From contig OY754464.1 in NCBI GenBank assembly GCA_963575645.1, positions 65,322,948 through 65,386,947 of the forward strand: 64,000 nucleotides of DNA, in the 5' to 3' direction. A program made the translations under genes and the position numbers. Below the pieces are notes generated by a model. That model saw only the letters and a program-made list of their open reading frames with translations, was not told the origin of the DNA and made no database searches. The first letter of the stretch is position 1, and every line of letters starts with the position of its first letter. Of this stretch, positions 10,749 through 22,113 are shown piece by piece. The DNA comes from Xanthostigma xanthostigma. Taxonomy: Eukaryota > Arthropoda > Insecta > Raphidioptera > Raphidiidae.

Positions 10749-11181
10749 CCCCTAAAGCAGACACTAGGCTGGTTGCCAGCCGCGAGTTGTGGAAGCCGCT
10801 ACTGTCAGCCATCAATCAGCTTGGTGTGAGCATAAAATTTGCCGCTGGCGCCGCCAGCCGGCAAGTATTTATCAGCGGCTGGTGAAATTGGACATGTTCT
10901 ATTTTGGTAGCCAGGCAGCGGCGAATAGCAGGTCACGCGACTCACTCGCACCAGCTACCACCAGCGAGCAGCACAGTCTGACCGAAGCAGTGCATCATAG
11001 GCGAGTAAACCATCACGTACCACGTGGTTTATGTTCACCGGATTGGCAGCCACTACTCGCGGTAGACTAGCGAGTAGCAGCCGTAGTGTGACCGGGCTGC
11101 CCGCCGCTGCTTGCTGGTGCTACTGTCCGCCGCTAATCAGCAGCGGCTGACAAGCAGCCCAGTGTGACCCGCGCTTAAGGG
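10749..11181. mobile_element. GC-rich piggyBac-type MITE (family A)
   Basis: Flanked by TTAA (10745-10748) on the left and TTAT (11182-11185) on the right. Terminal repeats are CCCCTAAAGC...ACACTAGGCTG on the left and, inverted on the right, CCCTTAAGCGCGGGTCACAC. TTAA plus CCC ends are typical of piggyBac-type MITEs. The interior is unusually GC-rich and full of CAGC/GCTG and CCGGC/GCCGG motifs. It encodes nothing credible. Confidence 0.65.
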
Positions 11182-11652
11182 TTATAAATGCCGTCGAATA
11201 AATTGGGATTAAATGTGGGTGTTCCGGTACTTTTGAAGCGCCTAAATTGTGTAATGGTACATATTTACAAGTTTTTCATATGGATCGAAATATTGTTAGG
11301 GCTATTATAAATATTGGCAAATCCAATACCGATTTTACCAACGTGTTTGGTTTTCATTAAAAACTGACAACCATGCTTTCGGAATAACTATAAACAAAGC
11401 CCAGGGGCAAACACGTAATGTAGTTTAAAACAACCGGTTTTTCGCACGGCAAGCTGTATGTGACTTCCTCACGGATATAAAATCTTTGTTTTTGCAAAAA
11501 ATGGTACAACAAAAAAACATTGTTTATATGGCCGTCTTAAATTAGAATTTTGTAAGAATTTAGGAACTTTTTAATCAATTATATCAATTCTACACACAGA
11601 TTCTACGCGGACGAAGTTCATAATAAGTTTAAAATTGACATTTGAAATTTAA

Positions 11653-11968
11653 ATTATTACTACTAACATTAAATATATATGTATTGATTAATACGCCTAT
11701 TGCAACAACATAGAATAGTACCTGATCAATTTTAGCATACAAATATAAATTTATATAATGTGAATTGATGTTCCAACATTGAATAGACGGTGACAATTAA
11801 ATAATAAACTTTTCATATTTAGCAGTATAACTATTCGGTTGAATGTCGGTATATGAATTCACTAATTTATGTAGATTTATATTTGTATGCTAAAATGGAT
11901 TACTATTCTATGTTGTTACAATATGCACATTAATCAATACTTATATATTTTTATGTTAGATTACTATT
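11653..11968. mobile_element. AT-rich palindromic element
   Basis: Arms of about 110 bp: TGTATTGATTAATACGCC, CAACAACATAGAATAGTA, TTTTAGCATACAAATATAAA on the left recur inverted on the right (TTTATATTTGTATGCTAAAA, TACTATTCTATGTTGTTAC). About 10-15 percent of positions differ. No coding potential. 11190-11650 holds nothing else recognised. Confidence 0.6.
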
Positions 11969-11993
11969 AAAATATATGTATAATAATTTTGTT

Positions 11994-12427
11994 TATTCAA
12001 CACGCGTCAGTATTATATAATTTCGGGGCCCTGCTAAATTCGGAAGAAATAATAAATTACTTCATGTTGACGCGTAGAGTGTGAATAATGAGCCGAAACT
12101 GTACGATAATATATTACTGCATAGTTTCTGGACCAATAGGAACGCGGTAGCGATTTGTATATATGAAAACAACATCGCAATTCAACGAAAGTCAGGGCCA
12201 TCGAGAGCGGTGGGTACGTCAATCATTGAAGTGATTTATTATTTCTCACTCTTTTATCAGCGCCCCGATTACATATTACTCGTGCTAGTTGAATAAAGTA
12301 TTATGTGCGACTATTGATCGAAAGAGAATATTCCACTCACGTGTTACCGCACTGGCTATACGCTCGTGCGGCAAATTTCACGCTCATGGAATCTTTTCCT
12401 TCTCTCACTAGTCGCACAATATACTAT
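11994..12427 (+). mobile_element. Compound MITE (copy 1)
   Basis: Two adjacent inverted-repeat units. Unit 1 (about 11994-12296) has ends TATTCAACACGCGT and GTTGAATA with TTTCGGGGCCCTGC near the left and CGCCCCGATTACATATTACT near the right end. Unit 2 (about 12297-12427) has ends AGTATTATGTGCGAC and GTCGCACAATATACT. The same two-unit arrangement recurs in direct orientation at 17858-18346, so the pair moved or duplicated as one. Confidence 0.65.
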
Positions 12428-12429
12428 TT

Positions 12430-13450
12430 ATCCATAATTCCTTAAAAAAGATCTAAATTAATTAATATTTCTTTCGCAATTTGATGCAGTTAAAAAATAT
12501 ACTATTAGGTACTACAGACATCAAAATAATTTCAAATCCTTATCCCTCGTCTAAAAATTGTTACAGCTCTCCCGAGGCTATTTTTAAAATGAAAAGGTTC
12601 GTGTAAATGTCAAATGAATAATCAACAATCAAACTATTGAAACTATTGAAAAAAGTCATGGAAAAAATTATAAATTACGTAATCTTTCAAATCTAGTCAA
12701 AACCTTTTTTTCAAAAAAAAAAATGACGATGGGATATGTAGCGTGATTTTTAGACCTTCATTTGCCATTTACTCGAATTCTGTATCTTTAAAAAATAGCT
12801 TCGGGAAAGCGTTAACCGTTTATTAAGCCAGAGGATGTAAGATGATTGGTGCAGACGGTATTTGTATAGATAGCAGATAACTGTTTTCAAAATAAAAAGC
12901 TTATGTAAGGGCACTTCCTATTTACATGCTAAACATTTTATCAAAATTTGGTTCCGATTCGCTTGACCGCCTTAACTGTATCGCACTTACAGACATTTTC
13001 CGAAAATATGTTTTTTGAATTCGGGAGACCTTACAACGAAAAAATATCGTTATATTTTGAAAACTGAATTTTGATCTAAAACTAATATCATTCCCCACTT
13101 GTGAAGTTGAAATGGTTAAAAATCAGATGTATTGTGTTAAGCTACTATTATTTGAAACATCGAGGAAACATGCAAATTACAAAACTGAATTAATGAAATA
13201 TTCACAAGGCAAGTTAAATTAATGATATGTAAAAATACACGATGAGTATTCACACCCCTTAAAGTTGAAAAAATGTCCACAAATAATGTCAAAAGTTAAA
13301 AAGAATGTCTCGGTTTTCGCGTGAAAATTTATTTTTATGAAGTGCTGTATTACAAAACATACAAATGTTTCCTCATTATAAAGTTATAACAGGTTTTAGC
13401 AGCAAATTAAGCGTAGGCAATAAAAATAACAAAAAGTCAGAAACGCTCAT
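12430..13450. other. AT-rich DNA with one old repeat fragment
   Basis: About 13010-13110 is a decayed piece of the family seen at 32186, 35078 and 51570 (matching TATTTTGAAAACTGAATTTTG, CATTCCCCACTTGTG). Otherwise nothing assignable. Confidence 0.4.
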
Positions 13451-13459
13451 TGCAAGTAC

Positions 13460-13560
13460 AGTACAGCCTCGTTTATCCAATTTTCTGTTATTCGACTCAC
13501 TTTTTTGCTGACTATATTGTATACTGAAATAGCATAGATAAGCCTCAGTCTTTACAATTA
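13460..13560 (+). mobile_element. pogo/Tigger-like terminal fragment
   Basis: ACAGCCTCGTTTATCCAATT followed by TTCTGTTATTCGAC resembles pogo/Tigger ends from memory. No partner end seen. Confidence 0.3.
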
Positions 13561-13576
13561 ACCATTATCAGTTGAG

Positions 13577-13890
13577 CAGGGCCGGATTTACAATGTGGCC
13601 GCCCCTAGGCAGAGTAAATTGTGCCGCCCCTCTAATTGAGGTCTCACTGAGTTTTTTTTCATGTCAGTTGCATGGAGGTTAGTATTAAGCTAATCAGCGG
13701 GAAATTCAAATTGAAAATTGGAAAAAAATCAGTTTTTGCTTGAAAAATTTAGTTAATGAAATTACGTGATCGGCAAAAAAAATTTTGACTTGACTTTATA
13801 TTTTTTCAAACACATATATTTTTTCAACTCTGTTTTTTGTCGCCCCTACAAAATTTGCCGCCCTAGGCGCGAGCCTACATTCCGGCCCTG
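13577..13890. mobile_element. Short non-autonomous hAT, TSD CAGTTGAG
   Basis: Ends CAGGGCCGGATTTACAATG and, inverted, CAGGGCCGGAATGTAGG. Perfect 8-bp duplication CAGTTGAG at 13569-13576 and 13891-13898. 314 bp, no transposase. GCCGCCCCTAGG-type motifs lie just inside both ends. Confidence 0.92.
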
Positions 13891-14182
13891 CAGTTGAGTG
13901 AAACATATTTTAAAACTAACAATCCCAACAAAATGTGGTGCAACATGTTCACGAATGAAATCACCCTAAAAACAACGCACTTATATTTCAGAATAGGATG
14001 TTATGATAATGCAGATCAAGTAAGAGGTCACATCTAGTCGACCCGTTATAGTTAACAAGTAAAGTGGGACAACACAGGATTCGCCGTTGTGATCATAGAG
14101 GTACAAATAATACAGAGATGACACATATTCTTCTAATTTTTTCCACTACCTCTTATACAATAACTGATTCACATGCATATAC

Positions 14183-15437
14183 CGGGCGTTTTTTTTTGAA
14201 AACTTTGGACGTTTTTTTTAAAAAAGCAAACTGGTTGAATAAAGAAAGAGTTCGAACGAAAGTTGTTGGGTTTCGAGGGGAAATCGTTTGGACACAATAA
14301 CCACCCCCACCATATCACCCATTAGTGGGGAGAGTGGATGACTTTTGTTTTTTAAATGGGAACCCCCACTTTTTATCATCGAATTTTTTTTTGTATGTAA
14401 TAATGAACATCTTTTGTTTGAAATATTTTTCAATTTAAGGTAGTTTGGTAGCCAAATGACTTAAACTTGACCCTACATTTTTTTATATTTATTCAAATGA
14501 TTATAATTAAAGACACCTACAGAAAAAGATTTTTTTACCACACCGTCACCGTTTAAGAGATATAATTAATAAAAGTTATGCAAAAATACACGAGCCTTTA
14601 TGAGTGTTCTTGTTCAACAACTCCGGAAATTGAGGGTTTGTAAAAAATTGACAAATTGACCCCACAAAAAAAACTTTTTAATGGATAGAACGATGTCTGA
14701 AATACACACTGCAAAAATTTCAGAATAACTTACTACGTACTTTTGATTTTATTAATTTTTTAATACTGACATGTGGCCTCTATCTCTGTTGTTTATCTCT
14801 GTTGTTGTAGTGACAGTGACTAGTGACAGCTTAGTACTAATAAATTAATATTTTATTAATTACATTACTATAATTATTTAATTATAATTCGCATTAAATT
14901 AAATCAAATAAATTTTTGTGTGAATTTCTATTAATGATTATAGCATGATTTGGGTAATTATTTGAAGAACAAAAACTGTCATTTATTTGACTTGGGGTTG
15001 CGGCTTCCAAACTACCTTAACTTTAGTTTTTTTTTCAAATCGCTAATAATGGCTGACACATTGAAGAATCACCAGGCTCCCGAGAAAACTCTCCATGGTA
15101 ACGAATTTTATTTTTGTAACTGGGTGGCATCAAAGTACTGTCATTCAAGCCGGAGGTGCAACGGAGGGGAGAGAGGATGACCTTTGTTTTTTAAATGGAA
15201 AATTGTTAAATCGGATATTGTTTTTTTTGAAAAAAAAACATTGTTTGTCTGACCTTTTCTTCAAGTCAGCTCATAGTTTTTAACACCCTGCTAAGGGGTG
15301 AGGTGGTGGGGGTGGTTATTGTGTCCAAACGATTTCCCCTTCGAAACCCAACAACTTTTGCTTGAACTTTATTTTTATTCAACACGTTGTTTTTCAAAGA
15401 AAAACGTCCAAAGTTTTCAAAAAAATTAGGTGCGTAT
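14183..15437. mobile_element. 1.25-kb inverted-repeat element
   Basis: Left and right ends share TTTTTTGAAAACTTTGGACG, AAGTTGTTGGGTTTCGA(A)GGGG, AAATCGTTTGGACACAATAA and CCACCCCCACC, inverted. Arms are about 130 bp plus a second inner pair (GATGAC.TTTGTTTTTTAAATG; AAGGTAGTTTGG). The interior (14480-14950) is AT-rich. No transposase frame. A DNA transposon remnant of unknown superfamily. Confidence 0.6.
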
Positions 15438-15812
15438 CTGTTTGGAATTTTCTGCGGTAGAAAAGGGGGGATGACTCAGCGGCGGAGAAATATAAGAGAA
15501 GCCTTGACAACGCAAAATGGATAACTCGATATACCTATCTGTGATATGAGTAACAGATCGGCTTAAATAAAACACGGGTTTATTTCGGAACGGATACAAA
15601 TTATTCCTAATATTTCTGGCAGCAAAATATAAATAAGGTTATTTCAAAAGCGTCAATTCAAAGAATAACTAAACGCTTACATTGAAAGTACATTTAATAA
15701 TTAAAAAATAATAACTGGTTGAATATTTACTACCCTTCTAATAAAGTCACCAGGTACACTATTTCATGTTATATAATTATTATAAACCGTGAATATATCA
15801 CAGACAAACTTA

Positions 15813-16434
15813 TCTATACTAATATATAAAGCTGAAGAGTTTGTTTGTTTGTTTGAACGCGCTAATCTCAGGAATTACTGGTTCAAATTGAATAAAAATT
15901 TTGTTGTTGGAAAGCCCATTTATCGAGAAAGGCTATAGGCTATATAATATCACGCTACGACCATTAGGAGCGGAACATTAATGAAAAATGTTGCAAAATT
16001 TATCTCAAAAATAAGCTTCTATTCAGGTGAAATGCACTAACTAAATATACTCATATTAGCGTTGTGAGTACACAACGCCGGATAGCTCAATCGGTAGAGC
16101 ATGCGACTGTCAATATCAGGCTCGTGGGTTCAAGTCCCACGTTGGGCGAATATATTTTTATTTTTTATTTTATTTTCTACATTGCTTTCTTCTAAGGCTT
16201 ACATTTAAATTTATTTTAATTATATTTAATTAATTAAAAAAAAATATTAGTTAAAAAAAGTATAAATACTGCTTTTTATCGACAAAACCTTTTGAACGGT
16301 AACTCCAATCATCATGAAATTTGGACACAACATTCATCTCGGTAAACTAAGATGAATGTGTGTACTCATGTCCCTTCCTTTCTCTGTCCTCATTCGTTCT
16401 TTTACACCCGGGTGGAACCGGACGGGACCCCTAG
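15813..16434 (+). mobile_element. Non-autonomous Helitron with tRNA-Lys-like module (copy 2)
   Basis: A|TC at 15812/15813 and CTAG|T at 16434/16435. Same 5' sequence, tRNA-like module and 3' CCCGGGTGGAACCGGACGGG as copy 1. Collinear with copy 1 with only small indels, so the two are close relatives. Confidence 0.87.
16076..16148 (+). tRNA. tRNA-Lys-like module in Helitron copy 2
   Basis: A box TAGCTCAATCGGTAGAGC and B box GGGTTCAAGTCCC; the T stem GTGGG/CCCAC is intact. The anticodon position reads GTC in a tRNA-Lys-like body. The acceptor stem does not pair cleanly. Terminated by ATATATTTTTATTTTTT downstream. Confidence 0.55.
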
Positions 16435-16454
16435 TTAACTAATATAGACAGAAC

Positions 16455-16720
16455 AGATAGGACACAAAGAAGTCAGAAGTCAGTGTCAGTGACAATGCAC
16501 AGAGATAAATAGACATCTGTAAGATATAAATATTCTGTGTAGTTTAATGTTATTACAATTGTTTTAGAATTCATTTGTTTTTCGTTATTTATTTTATTAT
16601 TTAATTTTTGCATTATTATAAAGACGTTTTTTTAAGTCGTTTTTGTTAAAGTTTCTTTTTGTAAAACTACCAAAGAACAATTTTGTCAGTTTTTTTACAA
16701 TACGGATGCAGACCAGGAAC
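16455..16720 (+). mobile_element. LTR-like fragment
   Basis: Shares GAAGTCAGTGTCAGT, TAGACATCTGT, AAATATTCTGTG, TTTTAGAATTC and TTACAATACGG, in order, with 47756-49445, where a TATA box precedes the same CAGT-rich start. Probably the R-U5 part of an LTR whose upstream part ends at Helitron copy 2. Confidence 0.35.
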
Positions 16721-17857
16721 AGATCAAAATACATATCCGGACGGAGGTATCTACTTAAACACGACTGCCTTTCAGCTCTGCAGGAAACGGATATTTTTTT
16801 CACGAAATCAACACAAATATCTTACCTATATTTCAGAGTTTTTGGCGTTACACTTTCACCTCCATAGTTTTGACCCAGAGCTAAATGTTTATGATAGAAC
16901 GACATGTACAACAGCTATTCTTTGCATTTCAACGCAGTCTTGTACATAATATATATTATACACTTTGCTGTGCTATGTCGTGTTACCTTTATAATTATCT
17001 AACCAACACCGATGATCCTTAAGTATAGTACCTACAAAAAAGTAGAAGTCACCATCCAACTTTTTGCGACCTTGCCTTTGGGCTTTCATTAGATATAAAA
17101 AAATCTGCTAAGTACATAAATTAGGGTCCAGTACGATAACTCGATGTGCCTAGATTTTCACTTTTCTTTTGAAGTCATAGAAAACGCCAAATTTTGACAT
17201 TCAAAAAGAAAAAACTTTGCGGATTATTTACAAATTTTCTCAAAAATACGTAAAAACTTTTCGTCTTTCCATGTCATTTTTTGAATCTAACCAATCAGAA
17301 ATCTCATATTATCGTCATAACAACCGGTGTAGAATTACTTAATTACTATCTCACTCTGTAATTGTTTTTTTAAAGAACTCTCCCCAAACGCCTTTCCCTT
17401 TTCACTGCGGAAAAAAATATTTTTTAAAAAGCAATTTTTCGCAATTAAAACGGTTATTAATACTGTTATGTTATTCAAAATAATAATTGTGTATTTCCAA
17501 TGAATAGTTTGCACATCGAGTTATCGTACTCTAACCCATAAATTATATAATAACAAATAGATACATAAATAAATTGTTGAAATTAAAAAAAATTGTGCAA
17601 TCACAAAAATGCGTGCGTGTACTTATGTACGCGCGTTATAGAAACTGCACTTTTGCGGCGTTTTTAAAAATCAATTTTTATTTTGCATGCAAATGTTTTG
17701 TGGCCATATTCACCAAGTGTAAGTAGTTATTTACTCGGTTCATTTGTTCTACAGGTAACTATTCCTCCGAATAAATAGCGATAATTCAATTCACTAACTA
17801 TAATTATGTTTACTGCAGGTATAAATCTATTATGCTTCACTACCAAGGTATAAATAT
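16721..17857. other. No recognised feature
   Basis: Moderately AT-rich sequence with short frames only. Positions 16700-16950 are slightly richer in codable sequence but show no domain I recognise. Confidence 0.4.
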
Positions 17858-18346
17858 TTATTCAACACGCGTGAGTAATATGTAATTTCGGGGCCCTGCT
17901 AAAGTCGGGAGAAATAATAAATTACTTCATGTTGACGCGTAGAGTGTAATAATGAATTTTCTAGACCAATAGAAACTCAGTAGCAAGCCCAAGCGTGAAA
18001 TAATGAAAAAAAAAACTGCACGCAGCTTCTGGACCAATAGGAACGTGGTAGGCGGTATTGTATATATGAAAACAGCATCGCAATTCAGCGAAGTCATGGC
18101 AACCTTGTGTGCATACACTGACGGTGGGTACGTCAATCAATGAAGTGATTTATTATTTTTCCCTCTTTTATCAGGGCCCCGATTACATATTACTCCCGCT
18201 AGTTGAATAAAGTATTATGTGCGACCATTGATCGAAGGAGAATATTCCACTCGCGTGTGTTTTACCGCACTCGCTACGCTCGTGCGACAAATTTCACGCT
18301 CATGGAATCTTCTCCTTCTCTCACTAGTCGCACAATATACTATTAT
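17858..18346 (+). mobile_element. Compound MITE (copy 2)
   Basis: Direct repeat of 11994-12427 with the same two inverted-repeat units. Unit 1 is longer here (about 17859-18210), with a partial internal duplication of TTCTGGACCAATAG(G/A)AAC and a small insertion near 18110. Unit 2 spans about 18211-18346. Ends as in copy 1. Confidence 0.65.
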
Positions 18347-18757
18347 TCGCCTGATAAAATAATAATGGCCACCACATAGATCATAATACCTAACCTATAA
18401 ACGTGGAGTATTATATCTACAGTGCTCTTGAGAATTTTTACCTATATTTGTTGTTTATTAACCTTTTCTGAAGTATAGGTAATAAGTTGTAAAACATTCA
18501 AGTTAGTGGAAGTTTGTGTGCAACTGGGTAAGGATAAAACATTATTATTTTGTAAGTGTTTTTTTGACGTTTACACTAACGCCATCGGTCGGATTTTTGG
18601 ATGAACGTCAAAATATTCAACAAAAAGAGCTAGTAGTATAGTGTAGGGTATACTATATATTTATTCTTTAACTAAATTTTCTACCTGATAGTTTGCTTGG
18701 CCAATTGAAAGTAAATTTTATATGTGAATATTCATACGATAAGGACGCATAACCACC

Positions 18758-19022
18758 AATTAAGATACAGGTGTAGCCACCGTTCGCTACATTGTTAAGA
18801 AACACCCATTGTTACATTGCATATTATTAGAAAAATTTATTTCTCAAACAATGTCACCATCGGGATACGAACCCCGAATCTTTCCACTATTAGTGGAAAG
18901 ATTCGGGGTTCGTATCCCGATGGTGACATTGTTTGAGAAATAAATTTTTCTAATAATATGCAATGTAACAATGGGTGTTTCTTAACAATGTAGCGAACGG
19001 TGGCTACACCTGTATCTTAATT
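18758..19022. mobile_element. Perfect 265-bp palindrome, tRNA-like MITE (copy 2)
   Basis: Two 132-bp arms are exactly inverted around a single T at 18890; I read both arms base by base and found no mismatch. Each arm contains the sequence of the family at 2892 and 20554: GCTACATTGTTAAGAAACAC, CCATTGTTACATTG and the tRNA-like 3' half GGTTCGTATCCCGATGGTGAC. An arm identity of 100 percent means recent formation, ongoing arm-to-arm conversion, or an assembly fold-back. Confidence 0.85.
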
Positions 19023-19750
19023 AGTAAATTTTATTCTAACGAATAAATTTGTTCCAAGATTAGTAACTTTTATCTTTAATAGTGTTCGATGAATATGGGC
19101 TTAAGTAAATTTTAAATCGTAGATAGTAGTTGTGCTATTTTAAAACCGAAGTTAAGAGGATTATTATTAGCATCATTACGTACACATTTCTCAAGGACAG
19201 GGTCCCACTTTACAGATAAACTAACAAAGTAATTCTGGAATTTTAGTCCCGCGAGGTTATTCCGGGATTAATGGATCGCCCTAACGAAAGTGAGAGGCAA
19301 TCATAAAAGAGGAAAGGTTGTTTTCTTCTCTTGTAGTTAGCTAATTCAAGTGAGTGAGTTAAAGCACAAGTAGAGACTTGTGCTTTGAATCTGTCTCAAG
19401 TGGCGGTATAAAACAGGAGACTGAAACCCGCGAGAACCAACAGCTCCGAGATACATCACCATAACTGGGGCGGAGTCACTGGCGAGCTACAGACTTAAAT
19501 ATTAACGTTACACCATTTCTGCAGAATTCTAAGGGCTCTGCCTCACCCGCCTTGCAGTCTCGGTTGGGCTGTCAGTATCGCCACGCCAAACACATCTTGC
19601 TGACAATTGAATTGCGTTGGTTGATCTGCCAATAAAATACACAGAGTTCGTACGCGTCACTCACTCGGCTGCCAGACCTATTTTGGTCTCTCCTCTCAAG
19701 GCACAATCCTCCCAAATTTGATTTTTCTTGCGAATTAATTTTTCTTTTTT
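19023..19750. other. No recognised feature
   Basis: Somewhat more GC-rich (19240-19700) than the surroundings, but no frame, TIR or RNA gene was recognised. Confidence 0.35.
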
Positions 19751-19751
19751 A

Positions 19752-20178
19752 GGGTTCCGTACCTCAAAAGGAAAAATGGAACCCTTATAAGATCGCTTTG
19801 TTTTCCGTCTGTCTGTCAAGACTCTTGGAAATCAAAACCGCAGCAACATGCTACCCACGTATACAGTACAACAGTTCTTCTAATACAAAACAATCGTTAG
19901 CTAACGGTGCGTTTAAGTAAGAACTCTTGCATACAACACGGTACGACATTTAGGCTATCAGATATAGCTATACGATGAACAAAACAGTTCAGTAGTCTAT
20001 CTGAACTTATTGCAATTACACGCTTAGTTGGCAAACTGGGCGCGACCTTTGTCGATGCATCGCGACATCAGTTTTCCAAAGGCTCTCGATTCTCGTGATG
20101 GACGAACTATTTACATACCTACAAGCTTGTACGGAACCCTCGGTGCGCGAGTCCGACTAGCACTTGGCCGGTTTTTTG
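19752..20178 (-). mobile_element. 'agggttccgtacctc' interspersed repeat (copy 1)
   Basis: Bounded by AGGGTTCCGTACCTCAAAAG on the left and GGAACCCTCGGTGCGCGAGT, CGACTAGCACTTGGCCGG on the right. I recall this as a very common lepidopteran repeat of unsettled class. A second copy lies on the opposite strand at 50222-50808, and a short left-end fragment at 42085-42125. Confidence 0.6.
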
Positions 20179-20553
20179 TTAACAAGGAAGCAAATGGGAT
20201 TTGACATCTGTGGTCATTATCTTGCATTTTTTAATGAAATACTAGCAGTTTGACTGAATAAAAAAACATTTTTGAAATATGAAATAGGAGACTGTGTGAC
20301 TGGGTGACTACACACTAGAGGAGTAAAACAGGTATAATTTTAAAAAAACGACTAAAAAAATAAAAATAATTTTACTAGCAACGACCGCTGGGATCGCACC
20401 TACAACCTTTAAGTTACGGGACAGCCACTTTACCGTTTTACTTGAAAAAATGTTTTGGAGAAAAATTAACTTTTATATATTACTTTAGTACAAAATAGAT
20501 ATTTTTAACGTAAAAATATTAATCTTAGAAAATTTCAATATAATTTATAAACA

Positions 20554-21000
20554 ATTATAGAGTAGCTACTGTTTGCTACAATTGTTAAGAAACACCCATT
20601 GTTACAACGCTATCCACATAGAAAAATTAGTTGATTTTTTCAAACAAAGTCACCGTCGGGATACGAACCCCGAATCTTTCCACTCTCGCGGCGGACTGAG
20701 TTACATTACACCACAGTGACACAACTATCAAACTATCATTCTTATATTTATAGCATTGGTAACAGATTTTTTCACATCATGCGAGAGCCAATTATATTAG
20801 TTAACGCTAGATATGAACCACCACAGTAGTGAGAGCTATGAGTGAATCAAAGGTGAAATGTCCGCGAGAGTGGAAAGATTCGGGGTTCGTATCCCGACGG
20901 TGACTTTGTTTGAAAAAAATAAACTAATTTTTCTATGAGGATAGCGTTGTAACAATGGGTGTTTCTTAACAATTGTGGCAAACAGTAGCTACTCTATAAT
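20554..21000. mobile_element. tRNA-like MITE with long TIRs (copy 3)
   Basis: ATTATAGAGTAGCTACTGTT at the left is matched by AACAGTAGCTACTCTATAAT at the right. The TIRs are about 145 bp and nearly identical, separated by a unique loop of about 160 bp (20700-20865). Because the loop survives, this copy shows what the shorter palindromes (2892, 18758) have lost: the left arm plus start of the loop contains a complete tRNA-like cloverleaf at 20649-20720. Confidence 0.8.
20649..20720 (-). tRNA. Complete tRNA-like cloverleaf inside a MITE
   Basis: 72 nt. On the minus strand the acceptor GTCACTG pairs with CGGTGAC at all seven positions (one G-T). The T stem TCGGG pairs with CCCGA around an 8-nt loop GTTCGTAT, one base longer than usual. 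The A-box region is GTGGTGTAATGTAACTCAG and is weaker. The anticodon arm is not clearly assignable. The intact acceptor makes this the best folded tRNA-like sequence in the window, but the oversized T loop argues against a working tRNA. Confidence 0.5.
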
Positions 21001-22109
21001 ATATTATATAATTACTAACTGTAACTAAACTCATCTTTTATAAACAATATCAATATTTCCCAAGAATTTGTTATTTGGAGTTTACTCCTTCAGAAACGAT
21101 TTTGAATTATACGGCCTGGTACGAAAATTTAATGAATAGTTAAATCAATTGATGAGGCGTTACGCTCCACCGCTTCAATTGTGGCATTACGCTCGTCCGC
21201 TTCAAAAGAGACGAGCATATATATCTGTCAACAGCTAAACAAAAGCACGGTAGTGCACTTAGTTGTGCTGCCATGGCAGCCTGGTGTGGCAGGACCTTAA
21301 ATCGCCTTGCTGCTTGCATCAACTTCATGTAGGTACAACTGGTTTAACATAACTCGGCGTTGCATCAGCCAAAGAGGAATAAAAAAATGATGCACATGAC
21401 ATAGTAAATATGTCATGTGTAACATTTCTTTAGAATAATATAATTTATTATGTTTTAACAGACTTGAGGAAAAGAGCTTATCTATTCAATTTGCAGTTAT
21501 GAATGTATGTGCGCAATTATCTTTTGAACTACTGATCCTATTTGAAAAATCACCTCGTTTTTAAAAACGTTATTCTTCCTCAAGTAGCGTAGGCTACATA
21601 TTATTACGCTACGATAAAATGGGAGTGATCAATGAGTAAATATGTAAAGTGCATCACTGTCATAAAATTTTGATGGGGAGCAAAGATGTTCGGTACACAC
21701 CAAAAATTATTGGTTATAAAATTCGTGATGAAATGCTAAGAAAAATCGATTATAATCCACGTGACACAAAACGTCACTTTTGATTGGTGTGACGTCACTA
21801 GTCAGTAATGAAGATTGCAACATCAGCCTGTATTGTGCTCGTAATAAAGAAGGGAGACTATTTACGACAGAGAAAGACGAACGTTACAATCACATATTCT
21901 CGGCCATATTCGGAGCATTACGAAGGTCTATGGCATAACTAGACACGAAAATGGCATGGCATTTCCTACAAACTGTAGGTACACATATTATATTATGTTG
22001 AGTCAGATCTTTACACCGAACACAGCCGAACAGGCGCGGGGAACCTACTTCAAAAGTTGTTCCACGTATGCGACAACTGTCAATTTATTGACAGTTGGAT
22101 TATTTGTAC
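21001..22109. other. No clear feature; possible old Helitron trace
   Basis: 21480-21640 contains TTTTGAACTACTGATCC and ATATTATTACGCTACGATAA, which distantly resemble the body of the Helitron family in this window, but no ends are visible. The rest is unassigned. Confidence 0.35.
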
Positions 22110-22113
22110 ATAA

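Noticed and set aside
10789-11070. 93-codon GC-rich frame
   Set aside because: Lies entirely in the family-A piggyBac-type MITE and consists of CAGC/CCGGC repeats in translation.
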